The position numbers were made by a program, and so were the translations under genes. DNA of 64,000 bases from Cryobacterium sp. M96. GTDB taxonomy: Bacteria; Actinomycetota; Actinomycetes; Actinomycetales; Microbacteriaceae. Positions 28,045-38,383 of the stretch are shown here, piece after piece. Position 1 is the first letter of the stretch, and each line of letters starts with the position of its first letter. The stretch spans positions 40,888 to 104,887 of the forward strand of contig NZ_PJJS01000043.1 in assembly GCF_002929845.1 (NCBI RefSeq). The letters run 5' to 3'. The notes beneath the pieces are model-generated. The model made no database searches, was not told the DNA's origin, and worked only from the letters and a program-made list of their open reading frames with translations.

Positions 28045-29305
28045 TGTGCAGCCACCTCCTGGGAAACGTTGGGCAGTGCCCGGCGGGGCGCGGAGCCCGG
28101 GGCCGGCAGTCGGAAGATGGCCCGCACGAGAGGCGGAGCCGCGATGAAAAGCACGATCAGTGACTGCACGACGAGCACGATGTCGATCGGCACACCCTCG
28201 GCCGCCTGCATCGAGAAACCGCCGGCCTTGAACGCGCCGAACAGGATGCCCGCGGCGAACACACCCCAGGGCTTGGAACGGCCCAGCAGCGCGACCGTGA
28301 TCGCATCGAAGCCGATGCCGGAGTCCAGTCCGGCGCCGAAACCGCTGGTCGTGGTTCCGAGCACCTGGTTGATGCCGGCCAGGCCGATCAGTCCGCCCGA
28401 GAACAGCATCGCGTAGACGTAGATGCGCTTGACGCTGATGCCGGCGACGCGCGCCGCGTGGGGGTTCAGTCCCACGGCCCGGAACTGGAAGCCCAGGTTC
28501 GACCGGGACAGCAGCCACCAGGTGAAAACCGTGGCGGCGATGGCCAGGATGAAGCCGAAGTGCAGCGAGTACGTCGAGCCGAGAAGGTCGGGGAAGACCG
28601 CGGTGACCTTCGTCGCCGGGCTCTTCGGGTTGTTCGATCCGGGGGTCTTCAGGAAGCCCTCGCGCAGCAGGTAGCTGACCAGGTAGAACGCGACGTAGTT
28701 GAGCATGATCGTGGTGATCACCTCATGGGCGCCGGTGCGGGCCTTGAGCAGACCCACGATCCCACCCCAGAGGGCGCCGCCGAGCACGCCGGCCACGAGG
28801 GCCGCGACCATGTGCAGGCCGTAGGGCAGGTCGACGGCGAAACCGACCCAGCCGCCGAGGGCGGCGGCGATCAGCATCTGGCCGCGGCCACCGATGTTGA
28901 ACATGCCCACCCGGAAGCCCAGCGCCACGCCGAGCCCCGCCATGATCAGCGGGGTCGCGAAGGTGAGCGTCTCGGTGAGCGGCTTGATGCCGGCGGCGAA
29001 GCTCGGTCGACGGAAGTTGTAGACCGACCCCTGGAACAGGGCCGAGTAGGCGCCGGACACGGAATACCAGACTTCCCGCAGCAGGTCGCCGGGCCGGGAG
29101 AAGAAGTAGCCTGCGGCTTCCTGAACGCCCTCGTTGGTGAAGGCGATCATGATGCCGCCGACGAAGAGCGCGAGCACGACGGCGAGCACGGAGATGATCG
29201 CGTTGCCGGTGGTGATCTCGCGAAACGCCTGGTTCCAGCGGGACGGCTGTTCGGGGGCCGGGCTTGACGGCGTTCCTGACTCGGTCGTGGGACCCTGTGT
29301 CGCGC

Positions 29306-29309
<4 letters not shown>
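28041..29309 (-). CDS. Nucleoside ABC transporter permease 1
   Basis: A 422-residue BPD_transp_2 family permease (NupP/YufP-like). About nine membrane segments are present; conserved stretches are [42 protein letters not shown] and [17 protein letters not shown]. The N-terminal 30 residues are polar and cytoplasmic. The C-terminal end overlaps the second permease. It starts four bases before the ATPase stop, so all subunits except the binding protein are translationally coupled. Confidence 0.9.
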
Positions 29310-30826
<1,517 letters not shown>

Positions 30827-30833
30827 GTCGTCG

Positions 30834-30839
30834 ATTCTA
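30834..30839 (-). promoter_or_regulatory. -10 box of the nucleoside ABC ATPase operon
   Basis: TAGAAT read on the minus strand, seven bases before the ATG at 30826. It would let the ATPase-permease-cdd-deoA genes be expressed independently of the binding-protein gene. Confidence 0.5.
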
Positions 30840-30948
30840 TTCAGTGACGAGCGAAAGTTGACGCTCTTGCTCATATGTTGGCGGGGTGGCACCGTTCGCT
30901 TGGGTGTGCAGGCATCCCGGCCGACGACATCCGCCCACTGACGCAAGA

Positions 30949-30977
30949 GGGGAGGCCCGCAAGATGCGTGCCTCCCC
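30949..30977 (-). terminator. Stem-loop after the BMP lipoprotein gene
   Basis: GGGGAGGC (30949-30956) pairs with GCCTCCCC (30970-30977), and ACGCA/TGCGT flank it. It lies 26 bases downstream of the lipoprotein stop, in front of the ABC ATPase. Such hairpins commonly raise the amount of binding protein relative to the membrane subunits. Confidence 0.6.
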
Positions 30978-31003
30978 GACTGCGTCTGAGTGCTGCTTCG
31001 GTG

Positions 31004-32098
31004 CTACTTCGGGGTCGCGGGCGACTCAACCTTGAGAGCACCGCTGATGATGTCGGCCTTGATGGCCTCGATCTCGGTCATGACCGCGGGGTCGACCTTG
31101 GACTCCCAGTCGTGGAGCGGGGCGATGTCGACGCCCTCGTTCTCGAGCGTGCCGACGTAGGGGGTGGACGAGAAGTCGCCCTCAGCGTCGTCGAGGATGA
31201 TCTGCTCGGTGGCATCCGTCATCTGCTTGAGTACCGAGGTGAGGTACAGCGATGCGAACTCGGGCGTGGTCTCGAACAGGTCGCTGTCGACACCGATGAT
31301 GGCGACGTCCTTGCCGGAGTCCTGAATGGCCTGCGCGGTGCCCTGGAAGAGCGGTCCGGCGACCGGGAGGATGATGTCAGCGCCGGCGTCGATCAGAGTG
31401 GTGCTGAGCGCCTTGCCCTGGTTGATGTCGTCGAAGCCACCGGCGAACAGGCCGGTCTGGGTGGCCTTGTCCCAGCCGCTGACGGTGACGTCGGTGCCCT
31501 TCTTCTCGTTGTGGTACGCGACGCCGTCGACAAAGCCGTCCATGAAGATGGTGACCGACGGGAACTGGAGTCCGCCGTAGGTGCCGACGACTCCGGTCTT
31601 GGTGGTGCCCGCGGCCAGGTAGCCGGCCAGGAACGCGGCCTGCGCCGTGTCGTACAGCACCGGCTTCACGTTGTCGAGCGTCAGCGGGCTGAAGTCGTCA
31701 TTGGAGAGCGCGGAGTCGATCAGCGCGAAGTTGGTGTCGGGCGCGGCCTGGGCGGCATCGCGGGTGGCGTTGGAGAGGGCGAAACCGACGGTGAGGACGA
31801 AGTCGCAACCCTGGTCGACCATGCTCGAGACGTTCGGGCCGTACTGGTCTTCCGACTTGGACTCGGCCTGCTGGAATTCGATGCCGAGCTCGTCGGAGGC
31901 CTTGGTGATGCCCTCGAAGCTGGACTGGTTGAAGGACTTGTCGTCGAAGCCGCCGAAGTCGGAGACGATGCAGGGCAGGTAGTCGGATTCGGCACCGCCA
32001 CCAGCGGTTCCCTCATCGGTCGGCGCCGGCGCACAGGCTGCGAGAAGGGCCACGACGCCCAACGTGGCAAGGCCGCTGAATGCGACCCGTCGTTTCAT
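31004..32098 (-). CDS. BMP-family nucleoside-binding lipoprotein
   Basis: A 364-residue solute-binding protein (Bmp/Med family) for purine or pyrimidine nucleosides. The N-terminus is a lipoprotein signal peptide: basic MKRR, a hydrophobic stretch, then the lipobox LLAAC with Cys near residue 20. The mature part has VSDFGGFDDKSFNQSSFEG and GCDFVLTVGFALSNAT. It delivers ligand to the two permeases encoded downstream. A TTG at 32105-32107 lies five bases after GGAGG and in frame, three codons before the ATG at 32098, and may be the true start. Confidence 0.92.
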   Translation of the reverse strand: MKRRVAFSGLATLGVVALLAACAPAPTDEGTAGGGAESDYLPCIVSDFGGFDDKSFNQSSFEGITKASDELGIEFQQAESKSEDQYGPNVSSMVDQGCDFVLTVGFALSNATRDAAQAAPDTNFALIDSALSNDDFSPLTLDNVKPVLYDTAQAAFLAGYLAAGTTKTGVVGTYGGLQFPSVTIFMDGFVDGVAYHNEKKGTDVTVSGWDKATQTGLFAGGFDDINQGKALSTTLIDAGADIILPVAGPLFQGTAQAIQDSGKDVAIIGVDSDLFETTPEFASLYLTSVLKQMTDATEQIILDDAEGDFSSTPYVGTLENEGVDIAPLHDWESKVDPAVMTEIEAIKADIISGALKVESPATPK

Positions 32099-32310
32099 GA
32101 TTGTCAAAATGACCTCCAATGGTCGCCCGGCGCGGGTTCGCAAGGGGCTGTATTGGTTTACACGCTATCGAATGATTCTCTGCTCAGAGGAGCAAAACGG
32201 GCCCGTGGGCGAAAGGTTATCAAGACGCGATACTGGTCCGCGGGAGGCCCGCCGGACGCCCCGGCCGAATCGGGCCCGAAAATGCCCTCGATCGGGGGGT
32301 TTGATGCCGA

Positions 32311-33432
32311 TTAGAGCACGTCGTTGCTGCCGGACAGCTTTAGCGCGTCGACGACGGCCTTGACCTTCTGCGCGTTGGCGCTGGTGGTGATGAGGAGGGC
32401 GTCCGGGGTGTCGACCACGACGATGTCCTCGACGCCGATCAGGGCGATCATGCGCCCGGTGTGGCTGACCACGATCCCGCTCGAGGAGTCCGCAAGCACC
32501 CGGGCACCGTCGCCGAGAATGGCGAGATCGCGCTTGCGGCCGTTGGCGTGGATTTTCGCGATCGATGCGAAGTCACCCACGTCGTCCCAGTCGAACTGGC
32601 CGGGGATCACGGCGAGCCTGCCGCGGGCGGCCGCCGGTTCGGCGACCGAGTAGTCGATCGCGATCTTCTTCAGGCGGGGCCAGACGCGGTCGACCACGGC
32701 GCCGCGGCGCGGGGTATCCCAGGCCTCGGCCAGTTCGAGCAGCCCGGCGAGAAGTTCGGGCTCGGACGCCCCGATCTCTTCGAGCAGGCGGTCGGCGCGG
32801 GCGATGTACATGCCGGCGTTCCAGAAATAGGTGCCGTTGGCCAGGTAGTCCTGGGCGGTGGCAAGGTCGGGCTTCTCCACGAAAGAGTCCACCGACAGGG
32901 CGCTGGCGGCGCCGGCAATGTGCAGCGCGCCGGCGGTCTTGATATAGCCGAAGCCGACGGCCGGCTCCGTGGGCTGAATGCCGATGGTGGCGATGTAGCC
33001 GGCGTCGGCGGCGCGCACGGCCTCGGCGACCGCCTGGCGGAACAGGTGGTGTCCCTTGATCACGTGGTCGGCGGCGAAGGAGCCGATGATGACGCCCGGT
33101 TCGCGTTTCTCCAGAATCGCCGCGGCCAGGCCGATGGCGGCGGTGGACTCGCGCGGCTCGCTTTCGAGCACCACGTTCAGGTCGGCGAGCTCGGGGAGCT
33201 GCTCCTCGACGGCGGCGCGGTGCGCGCGGCCGGTGACCACCATGATGCGCTGCTCGCCCGACAGAGGTGCGAGGCGATCCCAGGTGGCCCGGAGCAGGGT
33301 CTGGCCGGAGCCGGTCAGGTCGTGCAGGAATTTGGGGGCGTCGGCGCGGGACAGCGGCCACAGCCGGGATCCGATCCCACCGGCGGGAATCACGCTGTAG
33401 AAACGATCGAGTGGTTCCGTGGAAGGCAGCAT
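32311..33432 (-). CDS. manC: Mannose-1-phosphate guanylyltransferase
   Basis: A 373-residue GDP-mannose pyrophosphorylase. The nucleotidyltransferase start is VIPAGGIGSRLWPLSRADAPK at residue 14, and the later FVEKPDLATAQDYL and GTYFWNAGMYIARAD segments are diagnostic. It lacks the C-terminal isomerase domain of bifunctional enzymes. GDP-mannose feeds mannosyltransferases such as the divergent neighbour at 33512. The 212-base gap to the BMP gene holds its end and the BMP promoter, with no further gene. Confidence 0.93.
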   Translation of the reverse strand: MLPSTEPLDRFYSVIPAGGIGSRLWPLSRADAPKFLHDLTGSGQTLLRATWDRLAPLSGEQRIMVVTGRAHRAAVEEQLPELADLNVVLESEPRESTAAIGLAAAILEKREPGVIIGSFAADHVIKGHHLFRQAVAEAVRAADAGYIATIGIQPTEPAVGFGYIKTAGALHIAGAASALSVDSFVEKPDLATAQDYLANGTYFWNAGMYIARADRLLEEIGASEPELLAGLLELAEAWDTPRRGAVVDRVWPRLKKIAIDYSVAEPAAARGRLAVIPGQFDWDDVGDFASIAKIHANGRKRDLAILGDGARVLADSSSGIVVSHTGRMIALIGVEDIVVVDTPDALLITTSANAQKVKAVVDALKLSGSNDVL

Positions 33433-33498
33433 TCGGCCAGACTACCGCCCGGTCCACGCCGTTCACGGTGCGTTCACCTGCCCGCCGGAGGGCGTGCC

Positions 33499-33514
33499 TA
33501 GGGTCACCCTCATG
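33499..33514 (+). promoter_or_regulatory. Leaderless promoter of the mannosyltransferase
   Basis: TAGGGT (33499-33504), seven bases, then the ATG at 33512. TTCACC at 33473-33478 may serve as a weak -35. There is no ribosome binding site between box and start. Confidence 0.5.
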
Positions 33515-34666
33515 AGGGTTGCACTCATCACCGAAAGTTTTCTGCCCACGGTCAGCGGAGTCACCACGAGCGTGTGCAAGGTGCTCGAGCATCTTTCCCG
33601 CACGGGCCACGACGCGATGGTCATCGCCCCGGCCGGCGCCCCGGCCGAGTACGCCGGGTTCCCCGTGCACGGTGTTCCCGCGGCACGCTACCGGCAGTTC
33701 CCGGTGGGAATGCCCAGCCCGCAGGTGCACCGCCTGCTGGCCGATTTCGCCCCGGACGTGCTGCACGCTGCGTCGCCGTTCCTGCTCGGCGCACAGGGCA
33801 TCGCGGCCGCGAACCGGCAGGACGTTCCCAGCGTCGCCGTTTTCCAGACGGATGTCGCCGGCTACGCCCGCCGCAACCGGCTCGGCCCGGCCGCGCAGTC
33901 CGTCTGGCGTTTCGTCAAGTGGGTGCACGAGGGAGCCGACCTCACCCTGGCTCCCTCCTCCGCGTCGATGGCGGACCTGCGCCGCATCGGCCTGCGGCGG
34001 CTGGCGCACTGGACCCGCGGCGTCGACCTGGTCGGCTACCACCCCAACCGGAGATCCGACCCGGAGGCGTCGGCGCTGCGGAGCCGGCTGGCCCCGAACG
34101 GGGAGGTCGTCGTGGGCTACGTCGGCCGCCTGGCACCGGAGAAGCAGGTGGAGAGGTTCCGGGCCCTGCGCGGGCTGCCCGGCATCCGTCTCGCCCTCGT
34201 CGGCGACGGCCCGTCGCGGCCGGCGCTCGAGCGGGAGCTCGCCGGGATGCCGGTGACCTGGCTCGGCCGCCTGGACGGGGCGGATCTCGCCCGGGCTTAC
34301 GCGAGCTTCGACCTGTTCCTGCACGCGGGCACCGAGGAGACCTTCGGCCAGACCCTGCAGGAGGCGCACGCCGCCGGGCTGCCGGTCGTCGCACCGCGGG
34401 CCGGCGGCCCGATCGACCTGGTCAGCCACGGTGAAAACGGTTTCCTCTTCATTCCGGACGACGAGAGAGACCTGCGCCGCTGCGTCGCCCGGCTGGTCCT
34501 GGACCCTGCGCTGCGGCGGCGGATGGGCGAGGCGGGACGACGGAGCGTGCTCGGTCGATCCTGGGAAAACGTGTGCGGCGCGCTGCTGGCGCATTACGAG
34601 CAGGTCGTCGACGAACGAGCCGCCGTTCGCGCCTTGGTTGCGGTTCCGCTGTCAATGCAGCGCTAG
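33512..34666 (+). CDS. GT4-family alpha-mannosyltransferase (MgtA/PimB-like)
   Basis: A 384-residue GT-B glycosyltransferase. RVALITESFLPTVSGVTTSV is the N-terminal membrane-side motif of PimB and MgtA enzymes. The donor domain has VGYVGRLAPEKQVERF near residue 203 and GTEETFGQTLQEAHAAGLPV with the E-X7-E pair. PimB-like proteins add mannose to phosphatidyl-inositol or glycolipid acceptors at the inner membrane face. The acceptor here is not determinable. Divergence from manC, which makes the GDP-mannose donor, supports a mannosyltransferase role. Confidence 0.87.
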   Translation: MRVALITESFLPTVSGVTTSVCKVLEHLSRTGHDAMVIAPAGAPAEYAGFPVHGVPAARYRQFPVGMPSPQVHRLLADFAPDVLHAASPFLLGAQGIAAANRQDVPSVAVFQTDVAGYARRNRLGPAAQSVWRFVKWVHEGADLTLAPSSASMADLRRIGLRRLAHWTRGVDLVGYHPNRRSDPEASALRSRLAPNGEVVVGYVGRLAPEKQVERFRALRGLPGIRLALVGDGPSRPALERELAGMPVTWLGRLDGADLARAYASFDLFLHAGTEETFGQTLQEAHAAGLPVVAPRAGGPIDLVSHGENGFLFIPDDERDLRRCVARLVLDPALRRRMGEAGRRSVLGRSWENVCGALLAHYEQVVDERAAVRALVAVPLSMQR

Positions 34667-34702
34667 CCGGACATTCGCGTTTTATCTCGGCACAGAGACA
34701 CT

Positions 34703-34708
34703 TATAAT
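34703..34708 (+). promoter_or_regulatory. Consensus -10 box of the sdh operon
   Basis: A perfect TATAAT, the strongest -10 element in the window, 71 bases before the sdhC ATG. Six bases after it comes another ATG (34715) that opens a 29-codon frame overlapping sdhC. Confidence 0.65.
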
Positions 34709-34714
34709 TGTTCT

Positions 34715-34804
34715 ATGCGCGCACGGCGCATTGTCGGCCAGCTTCGTCGAGGCCGCCACACAGCCAGGGAGGGTTGGTCATGCCAGAGCAGGCAGCGACA
34801 CTGA
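34715..34804 (+). CDS. Possible leaderless leader peptide of the sdh operon
   Basis: A 29-codon frame starting at the expected transcription start, six bases after TATAAT. The peptide is very basic (ten Arg), begins MRARRIVGQLRRGRH and contains single Trp and Cys residues near its end. It ends with TGA at 34802-34804, inside sdhC and 22 bases past the sdhC ATG in another frame, so ribosomes finishing it would pass over the sdhC start and its GGAGGG site. No homologue is known to me. It may be chance. Confidence 0.3.
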   Translation: MRARRIVGQLRRGRHTAREGWSCQSRQRH

Positions 34805-35193
34805 CATCCCAGCAGAAGACGACATCACGTCGCCCCGCCGGAACCCTGTATCGGGGCCGTGAGGGCATGTGGTCGTGGGTCCTCCACCGCATTACGGGTG
34901 TTGCGATCTTCTTCTTCTTGCTGGTTCACATCTTGGACACCGCGCTGGTGCGCGTCAGCCCGGAGGCCTACAACGCGGTCATCAGCAGCTATCAGACGCC
35001 GATCATGGGCCTCGGCGAAACCGCGCTCGTCGGGGCCATCGTGTTCCACGCCTTCAACGGGATTCGGATCATCCTGATCGACTTCTGGAACGCCAAGTAC
35101 CAGAAGGCCATGTTCTACGTCGTGGTCGCCCTGTGGGTGGTAACGATGCTCGCCTTCGTGCCGCGCCACCTGATCAACGTGTTCAGCCACTAG
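34780..35193 (+). CDS. sdhC: Succinate dehydrogenase cytochrome b556 subunit
   Basis: A 137-residue membrane anchor. Motifs are GTLYRGREGMWSWVLHRITGV (quinone-site Ser/Arg-like segment) and LVGAIVFHAFNGIRIILIDFW, whose His is the likely haem ligand. Three transmembrane helices lie at about residues 42-62, 78-100 and 108-130. The ATG at 34780 follows GGAGGG. With SdhD it holds the SdhAB catalytic part at the membrane and passes electrons from succinate to quinone. Confidence 0.92.
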   Translation: MPEQAATLTSQQKTTSRRPAGTLYRGREGMWSWVLHRITGVAIFFFLLVHILDTALVRVSPEAYNAVISSYQTPIMGLGETALVGAIVFHAFNGIRIILIDFWNAKYQKAMFYVVVALWVVTMLAFVPRHLINVFSH

Positions 35194-35206
35194 AACGGGG
35201 AGAGCC

Positions 35207-35659
35207 ATGACATCCACAATCGAAGCTCCCCGCAGCCCCTACTCCCGCGCGCCGCGCTCCCGCGGCGTGAACTGGGAGAAGTGGGGCTGGATCTACATGC
35301 GCGTCTCCGGCGTCGTGCTGGTCGTGCTCATCTTCGGACACCTCTTCGTCAACCTGATGGTCGGCGAGGGCGTCAGCGCCCTCAACTTTGCTTTCGTCGC
35401 CGGCAAGCTGACCACCCCGTTCTGGATGGTCTGGGACGTTCTCATGCTCTGGCTCGCCCTGATCCACGGCGGCAATGGCATGCGCACGCTGGTCAACGAC
35501 TACGCCACGCAGCGTCTGACCCGCGGCATCCTGAAGTCCGCCATCCTGGCGGCCGTCGTGATCCTGATCGTGCTCGGCACGCTCGTGGTCTTCACGTTCG
35601 ACCCTTGCCCGGCCGGTTCGCCCGCCGATCTTCTTCCTTCGTTTTGCTCGGCCATTTAG
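35207..35659 (+). CDS. sdhD: Succinate dehydrogenase hydrophobic membrane anchor
   Basis: A 150-residue protein with three transmembrane helices (about residues 30-52, 68-90 and 108-130). The N-terminal segment [20 protein letters not shown] and [17 protein letters not shown], with a His preceding helix two's end, are typical of actinobacterial SdhD. GGGGAGA precedes the ATG. It is separated from sdhC by 13 bases and from sdhA by 17. Confidence 0.9.
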   Translation: MTSTIEAPRSPYSRAPRSRGVNWEKWGWIYMRVSGVVLVVLIFGHLFVNLMVGEGVSALNFAFVAGKLTTPFWMVWDVLMLWLALIHGGNGMRTLVNDYATQRLTRGILKSAILAAVVILIVLGTLVVFTFDPCPAGSPADLLPSFCSAI

Positions 35660-35676
35660 GAGCTGCTAAAACCCAT

Positions 35677-37491
35677 ATGACTACGGATGCTTCAACCGCG
35701 CCCTCAGAGTCCACCGTCATCGACGGTGTGCACTACCACCAGTTCGACATCGTCATCGTGGGAGCCGGGGGTGCCGGTATGCGTGCCGCCATCGAAGCCG
35801 GCTCCGGCGCCAGCACGGCCGTGATCTCCAAGCTGTATCCGACGCGTTCGCACACGGGTGCGGCGCAGGGCGGGATGGCCGCGGCCCTCGCCAACGTCGA
35901 AGAGGACAACTGGGAATGGCACACCTTCGACACGGTCAAGGGTGGCGACTACCTGGTGGACCAGGACGCGGCCGAGATCCTCGCCAAGGAAGCCATCGAC
36001 GCGGTCATCGACCTCGAGAACATGGGCCTGCCCTTCAACCGAACGCCGGAGGGCAAGATCGACCAGCGCCGGTTCGGCGGCCACACCAGCGACCACGGCA
36101 AGGCACCGGTACGGCGGGCCTGCTACGCCGCCGACCGCACCGGCCACATGATCCTGCAGACGCTCTACCAGAACTGCGTCAAACGCGGCATCAACTTCTT
36201 CAACGAGTACTACGTGCTCGACCTGGTCATGACACCGGTCGACGGGGTCGACCAGCCCTCGGCCGTCGTCGCCTACGACCTGTCCACCGGCGAACTGCAC
36301 GTCTTCCAGGCGAAGGCGTTCATCTTCGCCACCGGCGGGTTCGGCAAGATCTACAAGACCACCTCCAACGCGCACACCCTCACGGGCGACGGCGTGGGCA
36401 TCGTGTGGCGCAAGGGCCTGCCGCTCGAGGACATGGAGTTCTTCCAGTTCCACCCGACCGGACTGGCGGGCCTCGGCATCCTGCTCACCGAGGGCGCGCG
36501 CGGAGAGGGCGCCATCCTCCGCAACGCGGCCGGCGAACGGTTCATGGAGCGCTACGCGCCCACCATCAAGGACCTCGCCCCGCGGGACATCATCGCCCGT
36601 TGCATGGTCAAGGAGGTCGCGGAAGGCCGCGGTGCCGGTCCCAACAAGGACTACCTGTACCTCGACTGCACCCACCTCGGTGCCGAGGTGCTCGAGACCA
36701 AGTTGCCCGACATCACCGAGTTCGCCCGCACCTACCTGGGCGTCGACCCGGTCACCGAACCGGTGCCGGTCATGCCCACCGCGCACTACGCGATGGGCGG
36801 CATCCCCACCAACGTGAACGCGGAGGTGCTGCGCAACAACACGACCGTCGTGCCCGGCCTCTACGCGGCCGGCGAATGCGCCTGCGTGTCCGTGCACGGC
36901 TCCAACCGCCTCGGCACCAACTCGTTGCTCGACATCAACGTCTTCGGCAAGCGCGCCGGCAACAACGCCGTCGCCTATGTCACGACGGCCGAGTTCACGC
37001 CGCTGCCGACCGACCCGGCCCGGGGTGTGCGGGAGCTGCTGGAAGGAATCCGCACCTCGACCGGAACCGAGCGCATCGCCGTGCTCCGCAAGGAGCTGCA
37101 GGAGACGATGGACGCCAAGGCGCAGGTGTTCCGCACCGACGAATCGCTCTCCGACGTCACCAACGTGATCCACGGCCTGCGCGAGCGGTACAAGAACATC
37201 GGCGTGCAGGACAAGGGCCGCCGGTTCAACACCGACCTTCTCGAGGCCGTCGAACTCGGCTTCCTGCTCGACCTGGCCGAGGTCGTCGTGTACTCCGCAC
37301 GCAACCGCAAGGAGAGCCGCGGCGGGCACATGCGCGACGACTTCCCCCTGCGCGACGACGCAAACTACCTTGTGCACACCATGGCCTACCTGACCGGAGA
37401 CCCGCTCTCCGCCGACGCCGCCGACCACATTGCGCTCGACTGGAAGCCGGTCACCATCACGCGCTACCAGCCGATGGAAAGGAAGTACTGA
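35677..37491 (+). CDS. sdhA: Succinate dehydrogenase flavoprotein subunit
   Basis: A 604-residue flavoprotein. FAD-binding [17 protein letters not shown] is near residue 26, the covalent-FAD region [21 protein letters not shown] follows with the conserved His, and [42 protein letters not shown] and [16 protein letters not shown] mark the substrate domain. It oxidises succinate to fumarate. The ATG at 35677 was chosen because the upstream in-frame sequence lies inside sdhD. The stop is one base before the sdhB TTG start. Confidence 0.95.
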   Translation: MTTDASTAPSESTVIDGVHYHQFDIVIVGAGGAGMRAAIEAGSGASTAVISKLYPTRSHTGAAQGGMAAALANVEEDNWEWHTFDTVKGGDYLVDQDAAEILAKEAIDAVIDLENMGLPFNRTPEGKIDQRRFGGHTSDHGKAPVRRACYAADRTGHMILQTLYQNCVKRGINFFNEYYVLDLVMTPVDGVDQPSAVVAYDLSTGELHVFQAKAFIFATGGFGKIYKTTSNAHTLTGDGVGIVWRKGLPLEDMEFFQFHPTGLAGLGILLTEGARGEGAILRNAAGERFMERYAPTIKDLAPRDIIARCMVKEVAEGRGAGPNKDYLYLDCTHLGAEVLETKLPDITEFARTYLGVDPVTEPVPVMPTAHYAMGGIPTNVNAEVLRNNTTVVPGLYAAGECACVSVHGSNRLGTNSLLDINVFGKRAGNNAVAYVTTAEFTPLPTDPARGVRELLEGIRTSTGTERIAVLRKELQETMDAKAQVFRTDESLSDVTNVIHGLRERYKNIGVQDKGRRFNTDLLEAVELGFLLDLAEVVVYSARNRKESRGGHMRDDFPLRDDANYLVHTMAYLTGDPLSADAADHIALDWKPVTITRYQPMERKY

Positions 37492-37492
37492 G

Positions 37493-38281
37493 TTGAGTAC
37501 CGCAACCGCAACCGCAACCGCAACCGCACCGACAACTGCGAGTGCCCCGGTCGTGCCGGAGGAAATCCAGTCCTTCACCGTGACCCTGATCATCCGCCGG
37601 TACAACCCGGAGGTCGACGACGAACCGCACTGGGACGACTTCGACGTACAGATGTACCCGACGGACCGCGTGCTCGACGCTCTGCACAAGATCAAGTGGG
37701 AGCAGGACGGCTCACTGAGCTTCCGCCGCTCCTGTGCGCATGGCATCTGCGGCTCGGACGCCATGCGCATCAACGGCCGCAACCGCCTGGCCTGCAAGAC
37801 CCTGATCAAGGACCTCGACATCACCAAGCCGGTATACGTGGAGGCGATCAAGGGCCTGCCGCTGGAGAAGGACCTGATCGTGGACATGGAGCCGTTCTTC
37901 GAATCGTTCCGTGCCGTGCAGCCGTTCCTGGTGGCGAACAACGCCCCCACCGATGGCAAGGAGCGCATCCAGACCGTCGCCCAGCGCGAACGCTTCGATG
38001 ACACGACGAAGTGCATCCTCTGCGCCGCGTGCACGTCGAGCTGCCCGGTGTTCTGGACCGACGGACAGTACTTCGGTCCGGCCGCGATCGTCAACGCGCA
38101 CCGCTTCATCTTCGACTCGCGCGACGACAACGCCGCCGTGCGCCTCGATATCCTGAACGACAAGGAAGGCGTGTGGCGCTGCCGCACGACCTTCAACTGC
38201 ACCGAGGCGTGCCCCCGCGGGATCCAGGTCACGCAGGCCATCTCCGAGGTCAAGCAGGCCATGCTGCGCGGCATGGAGTAG
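37493..38281 (+). CDS. sdhB: Succinate dehydrogenase iron-sulfur subunit
   Basis: A 262-residue Fe-S protein carrying three clusters. The [2Fe-2S] ligands are in SFRRSCAHGICGSDAM plus RLACKTLI. The [4Fe-4S] and [3Fe-4S] ligands are in KCILCAACTSSCPVFW and FNCTEACPRGIQV. The start is a TTG at 37493 set by AAGGAAG about seven bases upstream. Residues 3-14 are an Ala-Thr repeat encoded by five copies of ACCGCA (37499-37528), absent from ordinary SdhB. It ends the sdhCDAB operon. Confidence 0.94.
   Translation: MSTATATATATAPTTASAPVVPEEIQSFTVTLIIRRYNPEVDDEPHWDDFDVQMYPTDRVLDALHKIKWEQDGSLSFRRSCAHGICGSDAMRINGRNRLACKTLIKDLDITKPVYVEAIKGLPLEKDLIVDMEPFFESFRAVQPFLVANNAPTDGKERIQTVAQRERFDDTTKCILCAACTSSCPVFWTDGQYFGPAAIVNAHRFIFDSRDDNAAVRLDILNDKEGVWRCRTTFNCTEACPRGIQVTQAISEVKQAMLRGME
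37499..37528 (+). repeat. Hexanucleotide repeat in the sdhB N-terminus
   Basis: Five exact tandem copies of ACCGCA, in frame, encoding alternating Thr-Ala right after the TTG start. The copy number could vary by strand slippage without frameshift. Confidence 0.9.
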
Positions 38282-38297
38282 CCGGTCCGAACCCTGG

Positions 38298-38348
38298 GGC
38301 CGGTCTTGTCACGACGTTTCGTCGTGGCGAGACCGGCCTTTCGCTTTC
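38298..38348 (+). terminator. Rho-independent terminator of sdhCDAB
   Basis: GGCCGGTCT (38298-38306) pairs with AGACCGGCC (38330-38338), and CACGACG/CGTCGTG extends the stem to a TTT loop. The downstream TTTCGCTTTC is moderately T-rich. It starts 16 bases after the sdhB stop. Confidence 0.85.
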
Positions 38349-38368
38349 TCCGCTGCCCGGCTGCCGCT

Positions 38369-38383
38369 TAGGCTGAGCGGGTG
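38369..38383 (+). promoter_or_regulatory. Leaderless promoter of the YihY gene
   Basis: TAGGCT (38369-38374), six bases, then the GTG start at 38381. No ribosome binding site. Confidence 0.5.
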
